A stretch of 13,777 bases of DNA from CAZTLI01 sp964614375 (GCA_964614375.1 CAZTLI010000102.1:1-13777); one strand, 5' to 3'. Positions 1 through 8,404 are shown, counted from the stretch's first letter. Numbers and translations are program-made. Notes: generated by a model not told the origin, from the letters alone.

Positions 1-79
1 TAAGCCCGCTGTCTGCACAATAATCATTCAGAGTCTAATTGGTTTATCCATTAGTCCTGTTCCTGCGTAACGCATACTG

Positions 80-1036
80 CTAGGTGACAATGCCTTTGGT
101 GACGCGCATAAACATCGCCTCAAGGTCTTTAAATTCTTCCTGAAAGCCCAAGACTTTAATATCTTCGGCATGTAATTTGCTGTTGATGGTGCTGACGCCA
201 TCATCATCCCCGGCGAAGTCGATACGCACGCGCGAACGCCCCGCTTTGGGTTCTAGAATCTCGATGGTAATGACATCGGTCATAGTGCTCAGGAGGCTTT
301 GCACTTTTTCGGCAGTTTCGTGGTCTTTGACCGTGACGAAGATTTCGCGGTGGGGCATCAATTGGGCTTTCAGCTCATCCATACTGCCCTGCATCACCAT
401 TTCGCCCGCTTCGACAATGCCCACATGCGTGCAGATGTCTTCTACGTCCGCCAGAATGTGCGACGAGAAAAAGATGGTTTTGCCCATGCGCGCCAGTTCC
501 AGCAGCAGTTCACGGATTTCGACACGGGCGCGCGGGTCGAGCCCCGAGGCGGGTTCGTCTAAAATGAGCACGGCGGGGTCGTGCGCCAATGTCCGCGCGA
601 GGGAGAGGCGCTGCTTCATACCCCGGCTGAGTTTATCGACCATATCATCGCGACGATGCGTTAAATCGACCAGTTCCAGCAAATCGTCAATCAAGCGGCG
701 GCGTTCTTGTTCGGGAATGTCATAACAGGCCGCGAAGAAGTCCAGATATTCCCACACGCGCAAATCGTCATAGACCCCAAACTCATCGGGCATATACCCA
801 ATCGCACGGCGTACCGCGCGACGCTCTTCCGTCACCGAATGCCCGCCGACCCACGCTTGCCCGGAGGTGGGCCGTGTGAGGGTGGTCAACATCCGCATCG
901 TGGTGGTTTTGCCCGCGCCATTCGGCCCGACGAAGCCATAAATCGACCCAACCGGGACTTCGAGCGAGAGACCATTCACCGCTGCGAAATTACCGAAGCG
1001 TTTGACGAGGTCTTTGGTTTCGATAATCAGTTCCAT
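80..1036 (-). CDS. ABC transporter ATP-binding protein (ABC-2 / CcmA type)
   Basis: This is the cytoplasmic ATPase subunit of an ABC transporter, most like the CcmA/NatA group that powers ABC-2 type exporters; the substrate cannot be read from sequence. Seen in the 318-residue product: Walker A GPNGAGKTT at 37-45, signature LSRGMKQ at 136-142, Walker B (LILDEP) around 157-162, and the switch histidine in SSH at 191-193. The Q-loop position reads MPDEFGVY, with Asp where many ABC proteins have Gln, which is common in this subgroup. About 90 residues follow the ATPase core, a usual accessory C-terminus. The start at 1036 is chosen because a GGGAG Shine-Dalgarno lies about 8 nt upstream and the family N-terminus begins here; the frame stays open to 1108, but those extra residues look like untranslated leader. 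No permease is present in the window; it may lie beyond the left edge. The upstream membrane protein gene ends 175 bp away on the same strand. Confidence 0.93.
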   Translation of the reverse strand: MELIIETKDLVKRFGNFAAVNGLSLEVPVGSIYGFVGPNGAGKTTTMRMLTTLTRPTSGQAWVGGHSVTEERRAVRRAIGYMPDEFGVYDDLRVWEYLDFFAACYDIPEQERRRLIDDLLELVDLTHRRDDMVDKLSRGMKQRLSLARTLAHDPAVLILDEPASGLDPRARVEIRELLLELARMGKTIFFSSHILADVEDICTHVGIVEAGEMVMQGSMDELKAQLMPHREIFVTVKDHETAEKVQSLLSTMTDVITIEILEPKAGRSRVRIDFAGDDDGVSTINSKLHAEDIKVLGFQEEFKDLEAMFMRVTKGIVT

Positions 1037-1070
1037 TACATACACTCCCAACTCAACCGTTATGCGCCCC

Positions 1071-1079
1071 ATTTTACCA
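1071..1079 (-). promoter_or_regulatory. Extended -10 promoter element for the ABC ATPase gene
   Basis: On the minus strand the sequence reads TGGTAAAAT, an extended -10 (TGn plus TAAAAT, five of six matches to TATAAT). No good -35 hexamer lies at 16-18 nt, which an extended -10 can tolerate. It would start transcription about 30 nt before the ATG at 1036, so the ATPase need not depend on transcription from the membrane protein gene. Confidence 0.4.
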
Positions 1080-1121
1080 GAAAATGAACCGGGCAACCCT
1101 AAGCTCACCTAAAAATAGCAG

Positions 1122-1143
1122 GGACGTGCCGCTGTGCGCGTCC
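1122..1143 (-). terminator. Weak hairpin after the membrane protein gene
   Basis: GGACG and CGTCC form a 5-bp stem with a 12-nt loop on the minus strand, followed 5 nt later by TATTTTT. The stem is short and the U-run is set back, so this would be a leaky terminator at best; read-through into the ABC ATPase gene remains possible. Confidence 0.25.
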
Positions 1144-1211
1144 AGTGCCATCCCATTGTCTTTTTCCCGCCGCGCCGCATAGAAGCGCCCTCTGCGGGTT
1201 CATGCGCGCGA

Positions 1212-3773
1212 TCAAAAGTGCCCGGTCTGGCTGATGGTGATTTCCCGCAGGCCTTGACCGCCGGTATTGGCATCGGTCTCCAGGCGAATCCGCACGGCAT
1301 TGCGCGGGCCAATATAACGTGCCGGATTATCAAATGTAATGCTGCTTTCGTTGGATGGGTCGAGGTCTATCAAATCCCATTCGTCTCTGTTCCAATTCCA
1401 TAAAAAGACCGAAACGCGCCGGGTATAGCCGAAGCCGCCATCCAACCGCACATCAAAGGTCATACTATCGACTTCCGCCAGAATCGCGCTAGACAACGGC
1501 GTATATTCCCATGCGAAAGCACTGCCCTGATTGAGGAAGATATAAATCGGGCTGCCATCCAAAAAGCCGCTGCGTTCTAATGTCACCCATGTAAATTGTC
1601 CGGGATGAATGGTCACGTCGCGTGATGCCGGTGGATATTCTATATCTACATCAAGCTGGGCGAGATAGAGGGTGGTATCGGTGCTTTGCCATGTGGCGCC
1701 CGTAATCGTTTCTTCCAGACCGGTGGGGGCGGCGTCGGTCCAACCGACGAAATAGACGTTGTTGCCCCGTCCATCCGAGCCATATTCATCCAGCATGAAG
1801 GAGGATAAAAAGGCGTACTGGCGTCGAATCAACTGGTCGGCAGCCGATTCGCCAAAGCCGGGGGCGCGATTGGCGATACGGAACTCGTCCTCGCCCAGAA
1901 TTTCGACCACGCTCCGAATGCGTGCCACCTGATCGAAATATTGCACGGCATTGACGAACACACCCGTAGTTAAGCCAAAGGTATGCTCCATTGCGGCGGG
2001 CGCGGGCAGTGTCCCGGCGATAGGCAGCACCAATTCCGACGAGTCGAAGGTGCGTATCCCACCGGGCGGAATCGATTCCTCCAGATGATAGACCTGACCA
2101 CGCATTAAGATGGCTGGATTGCGGATTGTGAATTCGGTCTCATTGCGAACTGTGCCCTGCAATGTTTGCTGACCTGTTTCCGGGTCATAACGCATGATCA
2201 TACGGCCTGAAATCGCCGGGCGGTCTATCATGCCATCGGCGGCGAAATTGGCGAAGAGGCCACCGTCAATCGAAAATTCATCAGCATAGAAACTGTCGCC
2301 CTGTTGAATCGGGATGTTGGCGCTGGTATTGCCGAAGACGCTGCCCCCGACCCGGCGTGGCACCGCCCGCATAAACCGATTGGCGTTCAACTGGATCGCA
2401 TATGTCCCGCGACGGGGCGATAACATCCCAATCAACTGGCTCACATGCGCCCGATTGGTCGTAGGCCACGATTCAACCACCGACAAACGACTGAGCTGCA
2501 CTTCTGTCCCGCGCAGGTTAAAACCCACTGTCCACGCCAGCACGGTGAAAACGATGATGCTGAACGGAATCGTAAACCATGCCAGTTCCCGCCGCTTGAG
2601 CAAATTCAACACGCCGAAATTTATCGGCCCGATAATCAGCACATAACCCAGCAAAAAGACCAGCAGCGCCAGCACTTCGGGCAGCAAATCTATACCGGGC
2701 AGGATCGAAATGGCGTCATTCGCCGCGTCCCACTGCCAGAAGCCCGTGCGCCAACTGGGTTGTGGCGGGCGAGTAGAGACCAGTTCAAACCACAAATCGG
2801 CATTATTTTGCCAGCTTCGTATCGGTTCGAGCGCCGGGTCTAGCGCCAGATAATCGACCACGCCCCCGCCATATTGATGCCGGATAATCAGCGGCGTGCC
2901 ATCTTCCGTTTCGGCAAAAATCTCGGTATCGGCCTGCACTGTGCCCGTGGTGACGGTGATGGTGCCCGCCAAGGGGGTCTCGCGGTCGCCTGTTAACAGA
3001 GCAAGTGACCGCACGTTATCGACATTGACCGTGCCCGACGGCACGATTGGCAGCACATCGCCCAAACCAGCAGCGGTTGAGGCCCAATTGGGGCCGCCTG
3101 TCACGATGAGATGCCCGCCGCTAGCCACCCAATCAATAATGGCCTGTCGCTGTGGGAGGGTGAGCGCATCGGTATCGACATCGTTAAAAAACATCATATC
3201 AACAGCGCGTAAGGCCGTGGCGCTGCTGGGGATGTGTCCGGTTGTCCAGCGCGCCTGTGCCGCGTCCGACCCGCCCACATGCACATCGACAAAACTCAGC
3301 GCGTCGCTTTCCGGGCGTGTCACATACACATAGAGTTGATCCTGTGGCAGCACCACCCCCAGTCGCACCTCCTGACGCGCGACGATGAACCCGTCCGCAT
3401 CGAGCACTTCGACCTGTACGCGCTGGGTATAACTTTCCACAATGATGTAGAGGAAGACCTCTTTAAGCGAATTGGCGGGCAAGTCCAGTGGTGTGCTATA
3501 GGTGCTGCTGACCACATCGCCCGACGTTTCGGGGCGTACCACAATCTGCCCGATTAAATCTTCGCCCGTATTGTTCACACGGACGAGAATCGGCAGCCAG
3601 TGATTTTCGCGGAAGCGTCCGCCAAAACCGGCGCCAATCACATCCATTTCGATAGTATCGCTGAGTGCTTCCTGTTCGGGGATGGGCTGCGCGGCGGCTG
3701 CCGGGACAGAGGCCGTGACCCAAATAACAAACAAGAGGAGCAGATGAATGAGTAAACGGCGTGTTCGCATCAT
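1212..3773 (-). CDS. Secreted/membrane protein with a GATase-like segment and two TM helices, unknown function
   Basis: I do not recognise a named family. The 853-residue product starts with a clear signal peptide (arginines, then a Leu-rich core, then AAAA-Q near residue 28). A long beta-rich part follows, including a segment at about 191-229 (hydrophobic strand MMFFND, a helix, then SGGHLIVTGGP) resembling the glutamine-amidotransferase-like fold in bacterial membrane proteins that report on surface integrity. Two membrane helices lie at about 363-386 and 399-418, separated by a short basic loop (LLKRREL) that should face the cytoplasm. Both the N-terminal half and the C-terminal 430 residues would then be extracytoplasmic. 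Of the clustered ATG codons at 3779, 3773 and 3770, that at 3773 has a GGTAGGT-like site at suitable spacing; 3770 is equally possible. The ABC ATPase gene lies 175 bp downstream on the same strand, suggesting a role in or beside an ABC export system. The gene is certain, the function unknown. Confidence 0.8.
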   Translation of the reverse strand: MMRTRRLLIHLLLLFVIWVTASVPAAAAQPIPEQEALSDTIEMDVIGAGFGGRFRENHWLPILVRVNNTGEDLIGQIVVRPETSGDVVSSTYSTPLDLPANSLKEVFLYIIVESYTQRVQVEVLDADGFIVARQEVRLGVVLPQDQLYVYVTRPESDALSFVDVHVGGSDAAQARWTTGHIPSSATALRAVDMMFFNDVDTDALTLPQRQAIIDWVASGGHLIVTGGPNWASTAAGLGDVLPIVPSGTVNVDNVRSLALLTGDRETPLAGTITVTTGTVQADTEIFAETEDGTPLIIRHQYGGGVVDYLALDPALEPIRSWQNNADLWFELVSTRPPQPSWRTGFWQWDAANDAISILPGIDLLPEVLALLVFLLGYVLIIGPINFGVLNLLKRRELAWFTIPFSIIVFTVLAWTVGFNLRGTEVQLSRLSVVESWPTTNRAHVSQLIGMLSPRRGTYAIQLNANRFMRAVPRRVGGSVFGNTSANIPIQQGDSFYADEFSIDGGLFANFAADGMIDRPAISGRMIMRYDPETGQQTLQGTVRNETEFTIRNPAILMRGQVYHLEESIPPGGIRTFDSSELVLPIAGTLPAPAAMEHTFGLTTGVFVNAVQYFDQVARIRSVVEILGEDEFRIANRAPGFGESAADQLIRRQYAFLSSFMLDEYGSDGRGNNVYFVGWTDAAPTGLEETITGATWQSTDTTLYLAQLDVDIEYPPASRDVTIHPGQFTWVTLERSGFLDGSPIYIFLNQGSAFAWEYTPLSSAILAEVDSMTFDVRLDGGFGYTRRVSVFLWNWNRDEWDLIDLDPSNESSITFDNPARYIGPRNAVRIRLETDANTGGQGLREITISQTGHF

Positions 3774-3852
3774 TACCATTACCTACCGGATTCCATAAAC
3801 TTACCGGGAAAACATCTCTTCGCTACCAATACAGGTGCGCCGTGTCGGGGAT

Positions 3853-3858
3853 ATTGTA
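3853..3858 (-). promoter_or_regulatory. -10 element for the membrane protein gene
   Basis: TACAAT on the minus strand matches TATAAT at five of six positions, about 80 nt before the chosen ATG. No convincing -35 sits 16-18 nt upstream; repeated CATTCTTTC motifs occupy that place instead, which would suit an activator-dependent promoter. Confidence 0.35.
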
Positions 3859-3873
3859 ACACAGCCCAACACC

Positions 3874-3919
3874 GAAAGAATGATGATTTGCTGAGAGCTT
3901 TCGTCACGATGAAAGAATG
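3874..3919 (-). repeat. Paired CATTCTTTC repeats overlapping an imperfect palindrome
   Basis: The 9-mer CATTCTTTC (minus strand) occurs exactly twice, at 3874-3882 and 3911-3919, 37 bp apart start to start. The distal copy overlaps CTTTCATCGTGACGAAAG (3898-3915), an 18-bp imperfect palindrome in which seven of nine pairs match. The proximal copy falls where a -35 element would be for the TACAAT box. This is the layout of a regulator binding region; the regulator is unknown. Confidence 0.35.
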
Positions 3920-3972
3920 GATTTTGTTATGCTTTTCTGTGTATGTCGCGGAGTTAATGGCGGTTTTTGTGG

Positions 3973-5196
3973 TTAGGCCACTTTCGCTTTGCGTTTTTCA
4001 AGCGTTTCGGGCACGAAGACGGCGAAGATGCCCGCCGCAGCCACGCCTGCACCCGCCAGCGCCAGCGCCGCAGTGGGCAGAGTCAGCAGGTCGGCAATGC
4101 CACCGACAAGCACCGGCGCGCCCATCGCACCCCCATCGCCAATCAAACGCCACATGCCCAAAAATTCCCCGCGCGCCGATTGTGGCGCAAGGTCTGAGCC
4201 GAGCGTCATCATCGTACCCGCACTGAAGCCATTGGCGAAGCCCATCAGACTGCTTGCGAACAACAGGCCGCCCGCTGTCACCGTAAACGGGATCAGCGCC
4301 ATACCCAGCGCCAGCACGATGAAACTGGGCACGATGGCGAACTTGCGTCCCAGATTGTCCATAACCCAGCCAGCAGGATAAAACAGCAGCATATCAATGC
4401 CCGACGAAATACTGACGATAAAGCCGATGGCCTGTGCATCTAAGCCCAATATATCAGCGGCATACAACGGAATCAGCGACTGCCGTCCGGTGCGAATCAT
4501 CTGCGCGAACAACTGCCCCATACCCGCGGAGGCTAATGTGCGATAGTAGGTTTTAAGCGTCGTCCACAATTGCCCACCTGCGGGATGCGCGAGCTGCACA
4601 TTGTCGGCATCGGGCGCGGGTCTATCGCGCAGGAGCACAGCGAGAATCACCAGGCCCAGGGTCACGGCTGCGCCATAGAGGATGAACGGGGCGCGTAATC
4701 CGGCGGCAGCGGCCAATATTCCCCCCACCGCTGGTCCGACAAACCAGCCAAACCGATGCACACCGCCAAACAACGCAATCGCCCGCCCGCGTTGTGCGAC
4801 GAATACATGGTCGGTGATATAAGCGTGCAGCGAAACGTTATAGAGCGCCTTGCCCACGCCGGAGGCGATTCGCAGCGCCAGCACGACCCACACCGTTTCT
4901 GCCCAGAACAACGCCGCCACCGTGACGATATTCAACCCCAACCCCAGCAGCACCACCCGCTTAGCGCCGAAGCGGCGTATCAACGACCCGGCGGGCACAT
5001 CGCCCATCAGCAAACCAATCGCATCGCCGGCTAAAATCAGTCCGATGAGGCCATACGAAATTTCAAAACTGGCGGCATACAGCGGCAAAATCGGGACGAG
5101 GATGCCCTGCCCGAAGGCTTGCAATGTCGCGGGTAGGTAGATGGGGATAAATACCGGATGACGGATCAAGATGCGGATTTTGTCACGATTGAGCAT
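3973..5196 (-). CDS. MFS transporter, 12 transmembrane helices
   Basis: This is an inner-membrane secondary transporter of the major facilitator superfamily, most like the DHA1-type drug/proton antiporters, although substrate and direction cannot be deduced. The 407-residue product is hydrophobic almost throughout, with twelve likely membrane spans in two halves separated by a hydrophilic loop at about 190-215. Motif A-like sequences follow the second span of each half: GSLIRRFGAKR at about 70-80 (the usual Asp is replaced) and GWVMDNLGRK at about 276-285 (well kept). It ends in a short basic tail (EKRKAKVA). The start is placed at the ATG at 5196 because GGGAAGA lies just upstream; an in-frame GTG at 5226 lacks a ribosome-binding site. 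No helper genes such as a TetR regulator are adjacent. It is probably transcribed alone, as 344 bp separate it from the gene upstream and 199 bp from the gene downstream. Confidence 0.92.
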   Translation of the reverse strand: MLNRDKIRILIRHPVFIPIYLPATLQAFGQGILVPILPLYAASFEISYGLIGLILAGDAIGLLMGDVPAGSLIRRFGAKRVVLLGLGLNIVTVAALFWAETVWVVLALRIASGVGKALYNVSLHAYITDHVFVAQRGRAIALFGGVHRFGWFVGPAVGGILAAAAGLRAPFILYGAAVTLGLVILAVLLRDRPAPDADNVQLAHPAGGQLWTTLKTYYRTLASAGMGQLFAQMIRTGRQSLIPLYAADILGLDAQAIGFIVSISSGIDMLLFYPAGWVMDNLGRKFAIVPSFIVLALGMALIPFTVTAGGLLFASSLMGFANGFSAGTMMTLGSDLAPQSARGEFLGMWRLIGDGGAMGAPVLVGGIADLLTLPTAALALAGAGVAAAGIFAVFVPETLEKRKAKVA

Positions 5197-5540
5197 ACGT
5201 TCTTCCCGTGTTGCCAGTGACGACACTCACGCCGTTAAAAATGCACTTCATAAATACATAGAAGTTATGCGGTTGAATTTCATTTTGCGATCAGGCAAGG
5301 GTGTAACTATCGCAGTCATAGTGCCCATCACGGACACACCCGGCAGTCAACGCCATAACGCACTGAACAGGAAACGATGCAGCCGATAGATGCCTGGCGC
5401 CGATGTCACCGATACGCATATCTTGGTCTAACCACTTTGCGCCTTGTGCGCCTCTGCGTCGAATCGGCTGCCCTTAGCTTTTGCGACCATCGCGCCACCT
5501 GTATGCGTTTTGTGCCGTTCAATTGGCTTTTCGCCAGCGG
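5197..5540. other. 344-bp intergenic region between the MFS gene and the 941-residue protein gene
   Basis: No convincing coding sequence or strong promoter was found. It holds the upstream region of the MFS gene, including a 21-bp element at about 5246-5266 with 5-bp inverted ends (ACTTC and GAAGT), and a short degenerate tandem repeat at 5435-5460. No U-tract terminator is visible after the 941-residue gene, whose stop is at 5541. Plus-strand reading frames crossing this region lack ribosome-binding sites and resemble nothing I know. Confidence 0.5.
5435..5460. repeat. Short degenerate 9-bp tandem repeat
   Basis: Three imperfect units of the TTTGCGCCT type follow each other (TTTGCGCC, TTGTGCGCC, TCTGCGTCG). 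I recall similar runs between genes in several bacterial phyla, but the function is unknown. Only these three units are present. Confidence 0.3.
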
Positions 5541-8366
5541 CTATTCGGCCTCATCGCTGGCCTGCACACCATCGAGATAGCCAGACAGCCATTTCATGAT
5601 GTCAACGGCGCTCTGGGGCGATTGTTCGCCCGTCATCAATTGGCGATCAAAATTTTCATCGCTCCGCATGACGCCCGGTTTGCTGCGATTATCCGCCAAT
5701 GTGATGATGAGCTGCGCCAGTTCGCGGAAATTCTTCGCCATCACCTTGCTTTCGTCGGGAGACAGGCCGTTCATGCGCGCGGCGATTTCGGCACGCATCG
5801 TCAACTGATCAAAATCCGAGTCGTTGCGGGCGGAGGGGTCGAAGGCGTCGGCAATCGTCTCTAAAAATTTGAAGGTCGTCGTGACAGATTCCGCCAGTTC
5901 TTCCAGCGAATTCTGTCCCATCAGCTTCCGCAATGCCAGCGCCGTGCGAATGACGGTACGGGCCTCTTCCAGCGGACGTTTGCCATCGAGGGCTTTATCG
6001 AGCCGTTGCAAGCGCACCAGCGGCTGCTGACGGGCATAATCGCGCCACCAATCCATCATCTGATGACGGAGCGCACTGTTCCATTGAATTTTCTTAGAGA
6101 GATTCAGCAGGCTTTCGACCATTTCGACAATAGCATCGTCGTCCATCGCTTCGATTTCGGTCAACAGGCGTTTCATCGCGGCACGGGCAATCGCTTCTTC
6201 TTTATTATGTCCGGCGATGTCCAGCAACTGCCACAAGATCGGCGATGGGATGTTGATGCCGCCATTTTGCTGGAGCAAGCGCGCCAACTGTTCGGTGATG
6301 GGCAAGGTGCTGTCGTGCCAATCCCACGCCACCAGCAGCGCGATATAGGTATTGACCGTCTCTTGCGGCGTGATGTAGCCAGCCGTCGCCAATTGCAGCA
6401 TGACATCAAGAATATCGGGCACACTGCGTCCACTGCGCTGCAAGGCGGTCACCAGCATGGGGAACAGGGCAATATGTTCGCTCAGATAAGACGCAAATGA
6501 GATGAACCAGTCGTCGTAACTGTTCGCCAGCACCCGTGTCAGCAGGGTTTCTTGCGCGGCGGGGAGCAGCCAATTCGCGCCTTCGGTGATGAGTGTGGAG
6601 ATGATGGTTTCGGGTTGATAGGCTTCGGGCAGGTTGAAAGACTGGCTGCCGTTAAAACTGCTCCACAGCGAATCGACCACCGCCGATGTAAAGACCGCGC
6701 TGACGCCGTTTTGTGCCGCGCGGGCCAGCGCGACGAGGAAAATCTCCTGCCCGCTGTCTTCTAATCCTTGGATCGCTTCTGCATCACAATCGCGCAGCGC
6801 CTCACCAAATGCGTCGGGCAGCGCCGTCATCAGGTCTGCATCTTCCAGCAGCGTATCGAGAATATTGGGGTCGCGCTTGACCGCCAGCATAATCAACTGC
6901 ATACCCAGCGCGCCATCGGTGCGGGCGCGCGGCTCTGCCGCTAAAATACCCTCATGCAGCACATCGCTGAGTTCATAGGCAGCGGGTTCGCGCGAAATCA
7001 GGCGCAGCCAATTGGACAGCGTGTCCGTATCGCCATCTTTAATCGCCACTTCCAGCGAACACATCGCCGCCAGTTTGAGGCGGGGCAGCCACTTGATGTC
7101 AATATGTTCCGCGAGCCGGGTGCGAACAAAGACATAGACCGCATCGGGCTGGTCTTGGAGCGCGGTATCAAAAATCTCGTCGAGGCTGTCATTGAGTTCA
7201 GGATGCGTGTCAATCGCATGGGCGACGATGCGCGCCGCTTCGGTATCGCGCTGCGCCAGCGCATGACGCAGCAAATGGGCGACGTAATGCGGGTAAAATT
7301 CATCGGCAGGGGGGATAGTATGGGTGAGTGCGTCTTGTAGCGCTTGCATATCGGGTTTGGCGTCCGTAGAAGTCACTTCTTGATTGAGTCGATAGCGAAT
7401 GGCTGTCGCGTGCAATCCATCGACCAATCCCATCCCCGGCAGCAGCCGCGAGGCAGTGACCTCTAACCGTTGCAGGGATTGTAAAAAGGTCGATAAATCG
7501 TGGTGCAGCAGTTCGCGCAGTTGGTCGATATAAGGCGATGGCGGCAGGTCTGTCGGGACGATAAACACGGCCTTATCAGACAGGTCGAAAGTCCAGCGAC
7601 CCGTGTCATCGTCGGCCTCGCTGAAGACGATACGCGGCGTTGCGACGGCGACATCGGTTGCATTGGTGACAAAGGTCAAGCTGGTGCGCGCCAGAACCGG
7701 CAGCAGCATCAACAACCCCTGTGTGAGATTCAGGCGGTCACGGTAATTTTGGGAAAAGCCGCGAATGTGCAAACGACGTTCATCCAGCGCCGCATTGAGC
7801 AACAGCAGCAACCGGTTTAACCCGTCGCTGCCGCCACCGATAAGCCGTAACGCAGCCTGAATCCGCGTCCGGCGTGAATCGAGGTTTGCGGTAGTGGGCG
7901 GCGCCAGTTCAAGCGGGTCGATGGTCACATGATGGGCGCTGTAAGCGGGAATGGGTTTGCTGAGCATATCCACCAGCGGCATGAGATTGCCCGCCAGCCC
8001 TTGCCAGACGGCGCGCGGCAAACGCACATATTGATACACCGGCAGCGTCACATCGTCCTTCTGGTTGTGCGTGCGAACCAGAATATAGTCGCCATCGGGT
8101 TCGTCAAAAATGCCCAGCGCCGTTGAATCGCCCGCATCGGGGAATGGCAGCGGCTTAATCGTCACCAGACTGCGCCAGCGCGCAAGGTCATCATCGGTGA
8201 CATCACCACTGAAGGCCAATGTGTCGAATGCGGCGTCGGGTTCATTGTTGGCAAATGGCCTACCGTAGATAATCTGGTTCAAGGCGTTTGTCAACGCATT
8301 TCCCCCATAACTGACCGGCACAAGACCTCCGCTGGGCACGTCGCGCAGCGGAGGGTTCGGGTACAT
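5541..8366 (-). CDS. Large cytosolic helical protein of unknown function (possible GAP1-N2-like N-terminus)
   Basis: I do not recognise this gene with confidence. The 941-residue product has no signal peptide or membrane helix, so it should be cytosolic. The first 300 residues or so are mixed alpha/beta; a stretch near 211-236 (helix, LLPVLARTSLTFVT) recalls the GAP1-N2 domain of GTPase-associated conflict systems, a resemblance from memory that was not tested. From about 310 to 800 the sequence is acidic and almost wholly amphipathic helices without an exact repeat, as in HEAT/ARM-like scaffolds. The last 140 residues include a Lys/Arg-punctuated helix bundle ending in AVDIMKWLSGYLDG, which looks like a separate conserved module. 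No catalytic motif is visible. The ATG at 8366 is preferred to the in-frame TTG at 8375, but no Shine-Dalgarno is seen; a candidate promoter puts the transcript start almost at this ATG. The dehydrogenase-like gene ends 63 bp upstream. Confidence 0.82.
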   Translation of the reverse strand: MYPNPPLRDVPSGGLVPVSYGGNALTNALNQIIYGRPFANNEPDAAFDTLAFSGDVTDDDLARWRSLVTIKPLPFPDAGDSTALGIFDEPDGDYILVRTHNQKDDVTLPVYQYVRLPRAVWQGLAGNLMPLVDMLSKPIPAYSAHHVTIDPLELAPPTTANLDSRRTRIQAALRLIGGGSDGLNRLLLLLNAALDERRLHIRGFSQNYRDRLNLTQGLLMLLPVLARTSLTFVTNATDVAVATPRIVFSEADDDTGRWTFDLSDKAVFIVPTDLPPSPYIDQLRELLHHDLSTFLQSLQRLEVTASRLLPGMGLVDGLHATAIRYRLNQEVTSTDAKPDMQALQDALTHTIPPADEFYPHYVAHLLRHALAQRDTEAARIVAHAIDTHPELNDSLDEIFDTALQDQPDAVYVFVRTRLAEHIDIKWLPRLKLAAMCSLEVAIKDGDTDTLSNWLRLISREPAAYELSDVLHEGILAAEPRARTDGALGMQLIMLAVKRDPNILDTLLEDADLMTALPDAFGEALRDCDAEAIQGLEDSGQEIFLVALARAAQNGVSAVFTSAVVDSLWSSFNGSQSFNLPEAYQPETIISTLITEGANWLLPAAQETLLTRVLANSYDDWFISFASYLSEHIALFPMLVTALQRSGRSVPDILDVMLQLATAGYITPQETVNTYIALLVAWDWHDSTLPITEQLARLLQQNGGINIPSPILWQLLDIAGHNKEEAIARAAMKRLLTEIEAMDDDAIVEMVESLLNLSKKIQWNSALRHQMMDWWRDYARQQPLVRLQRLDKALDGKRPLEEARTVIRTALALRKLMGQNSLEELAESVTTTFKFLETIADAFDPSARNDSDFDQLTMRAEIAARMNGLSPDESKVMAKNFRELAQLIITLADNRSKPGVMRSDENFDRQLMTGEQSPQSAVDIMKWLSGYLDGVQASDEAE

Positions 8367-8375
8367 AACAGGCAA

Positions 8376-8404
8376 ATTGTCTCAGATTACTGGCGGGGAT
8401 TCAA
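8376..8404 (-). promoter_or_regulatory. Candidate promoter giving a near-leaderless transcript
   Basis: On the minus strand TTGAAT (8404-8399), a 17-nt spacer and GACAAT (8381-8376) form a moderate sigma70-like promoter, four of six matches in each hexamer. Transcription would begin within about 5 nt of the ATG at 8366, which fits the lack of a ribosome-binding site there. Confidence 0.35.

Noticed and set aside
1..27. ATG at 27 on the minus strand, open to the left edge
   Set aside because: Only nine codons are visible and no ribosome-binding site precedes it, so it cannot be called as the next gene.
64..74. Small inverted repeat TGCGT-A-ACGCA just after the ABC ATPase stop
   Set aside because: The arms are only 5 bp with a 1-nt centre and no T-tract, so it is not a credible terminator.
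177..725. Plus-strand open frame opposite the ABC ATPase
   Set aside because: It is a Ser/Arg-rich shadow of a strongly conserved minus-strand gene and has no start signals.
1037..1108. In-frame 24-codon extension of the ABC ATPase
   Set aside because: It contains the extended -10 element and comes before a good ribosome-binding site and the normal family start at 1036.
5197..5226. GTG start for the MFS transporter at 5226
   Set aside because: There is no ribosome-binding site before it, while GGGAAGA precedes the ATG at 5196.
5481..5864. Plus-strand open frames opposite the 941-residue gene (also 6006-6500, 6552-6764 and 7500-7820)
   Set aside because: They are antisense shadows without ribosome-binding sites, with compositions rich in His, Gln and Arg that mirror the codon use of the real strand.
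8367..8375. TTG start three codons before the ATG of the 941-residue protein
   Set aside because: It has no ribosome-binding site, and the candidate promoter would start transcription downstream of it.
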